From Streptomyces sp. NBC_00258 (GTDB lineage: Bacteria > Actinomycetota > Actinomycetes > Streptomycetales > Streptomycetaceae), in contig NZ_CP108081.1 in the NCBI RefSeq assembly GCF_036182465.1, forward strand, positions 4,712,001-4,776,000: DNA of 64,000 nucleotides, written 5' to 3'. The notes beneath the pieces are model-generated. The model had not been told where the DNA came from, did not search any database, and saw only the letters and a program-made list of their open reading frames with translations. The position numbers were made by a program, and so were the translations under genes. Every line of letters begins with the position of its first letter. Within the stretch, counting starts at the first letter, position 1. Of the stretch, positions 63,116 to 64,000 are shown piece by piece.

Positions 63116-64000
63116 TCAGATTCCTGTATCTGTGCCTGTAGCTGTGCCTGGACTGAGGCTGCGCAGGAAGGGAAGAGACGGCATGAAGAAGTACTCGCCG
63201 CCCTTCATGGTCACGGCCTGCGGGACGGCCGGTATGCCCAGTTCCTTGCTCGTCCCGCCCCAGACCGACGGCCATGCCGCCGTCGGGCGGGCGCCCTGGC
63301 CGATGACGGGGTCGAGACCGGGCTGCGAGTCACCCGCGGGGGCCCTCGGGAAGCCGGCGTTGTTCGCCCAGGTCCGCTGCGTGAACTCGAACTGGTTGCC
63401 CAGCTCGGAGTTGAAGGCCATGAACAGCAGGCCGACGCCGCCAGTGGGCCGGTATTGCGGCAGCGTGTCGTCGTTCGGGTCGTCCTTCCTTTCCCCGTAC
63501 GTCTGGCCGCGCCGCGCCATCAGATGCCTGCGCTCGTCCTCCGCCTCTTCGAAACCGCCGGAACCTCGCGGGTTGGTCTTGCGGATGTGGCCCTGGAACG
63601 GGCATTTCATGCCGTGCTCGTCGTTCGCGTAGTCGAAGTTGTTCATCACCGGGCTGTGCGGCCCGGCCGCGCTCTGTGTGGTCAGCGGTGTGCCGTCCTC
63701 GAAGCGGCCGACGATCATCGCGCCCGCGCGCTCGCGGTCCTCGCCAACCAGTTTCAGCTGGTCGGCCAAGGCCTCCTCCGCCTGCTTGAACATCTGCACG
63801 TTCTGCTCCAGCTTGCGCAACACGAAGTAGCTGCCGAAGTCCAGTTCCGGATCGGGTGCCGCCGGGTCGGGGACCAGAACGCGGTCCAGTGGGGTGGCGG
63901 GATTCCACACCGAGGTCCCGTCAGTACCGCGCCGCTCGTCGTCGACGTCTTGACTCCAGAACAGCGGCTGGCTGCGCCCGTCGACGTATCCGAAGTGTTC
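63116..64000 (-). CDS. Dyp-type heme peroxidase (5' end beyond window)
   Basis: The frame is open to the right edge (294 residues visible). It contains the Dyp GxxDG motif at its visible start (GYVDGRSQP), then KCPFQGHIRKTNPRG and GLLFMAFNSELGNQFEFTQRTW, characteristic of larger bacterial Dyp peroxidases that use H2O2 to oxidise dyes or phenolics. The N-terminus and any Tat signal are outside the window. It is followed after 46 bp by the galactose-oxidase-like gene, a potential H2O2 source, in what looks like one operon. Confidence 0.85.
   Translation of the reverse strand, partial: EHFGYVDGRSQPLFWSQDVDDERRGTDGTSVWNPATPLDRVLVPDPAAPDPELDFGSYFVLRKLEQNVQMFKQAEEALADQLKLVGEDRERAGAMIVGRFEDGTPLTTQSAAGPHSPVMNNFDYANDEHGMKCPFQGHIRKTNPRGSGGFEEAEDERRHLMARRGQTYGERKDDPNDDTLPQYRPTGGVGLLFMAFNSELGNQFEFTQRTWANNAGFPRAPAGDSQPGLDPVIGQGARPTAAWPSVWGGTSKELGIPAVPQAVTMKGGEYFFMPSLPFLRSLSPGTATGTDTGI

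Overview
The window is very GC-rich DNA with dense GTG/TTG starts, Shine-Dalgarno boxes and gene families typical of Streptomyces. The order mshB, S9 peptidase, peptide ABC transporters, typA, family-5 binding protein, sdhCAB matches what I recall around bldK (SCO5112-5116) in S. coelicolor, so about 1-53 kb looks like conserved chromosomal core. No tRNA, rRNA, CRISPR array or replication origin was seen.

Layout. 1-3.8 kb (minus): a large Gly/Pro-rich membrane protein running off the left edge, a DUF6113-like membrane protein, mshB (mycothiol) and a 64-aa membrane protein. 4.0-6.1 kb (plus): S9 prolyl oligopeptidase. 6.3-26 kb: three complete five-gene oligopeptide ABC importers. One (6.3-12.0 kb, minus) has classical Dpp/Opp order. 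The other two (12.3-18.4 kb plus; 19.7-25.9 kb minus) share the BldK order permease-binding protein-permease-ATPase-ATPase and converge on a Uma2-like gene and a VOC gene. The copy beside typA is the better bldKABCDE candidate. 26.3-31.0 kb: typA and an orphan family-5 lipoprotein with long disordered inserts. 31.4-35.2 kb: a small conserved protein and an actinobacterial-type succinate dehydrogenase (sdhCAB). 35.3-38.8 kb: a PAS-PAS-GAF-PP2C-HATPase phosphatase and a stand-alone anti-sigma-type ATPase. 39.3-53.0 kb: Nudix hydrolase, mini-SPOR protein, GntR/UTRA regulator, septum-formation-like protein, secreted subtilase, threonine-synthase-like enzyme, SNF2 helicase, rhomboid protease, a polytopic protein with a lipase-like tail, and a secreted serine hydrolase.

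53.3-60.6 kb is accessory. It holds RidA, PhzF, a 2-oxoglutarate/Fe(II) oxygenase, a 64-aa acidic protein, and a 970-aa NLR-like protein made of an N-terminal alpha/beta-hydrolase, an NB-ARC-type STAND NTPase and a TPR-like C-terminus. The block is bracketed by an 89-bp imperfect direct repeat (about 71% identical by hand count). The last three genes, all on the minus strand, each carry the rare TTA codon (NLR codons 245 and 967, oxygenase codon 6, small gene codon 12), which points to bldA-tRNA control. An ECF sigma-factor fragment lies just outside the block. The right edge (60.6-64 kb) pairs a galactose-oxidase-like copper-radical enzyme, preceded by tandem FG-GAP-like repeats, with a Dyp-type peroxidase.

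Dispersed repeats are prominent: a 186-211 bp element with near-perfect terminal inverted repeats in three copies, a separate palindromic family built on GCGCAGTTCCCCGCGCCCC at three places, and an 8.7-copy heptamer array (CAGCCGT). The strongest candidates for a little-described system are the TTA-containing hydrolase-NB-ARC-TPR protein with its flanking repeats, and the copper-radical oxidase/Dyp pair.
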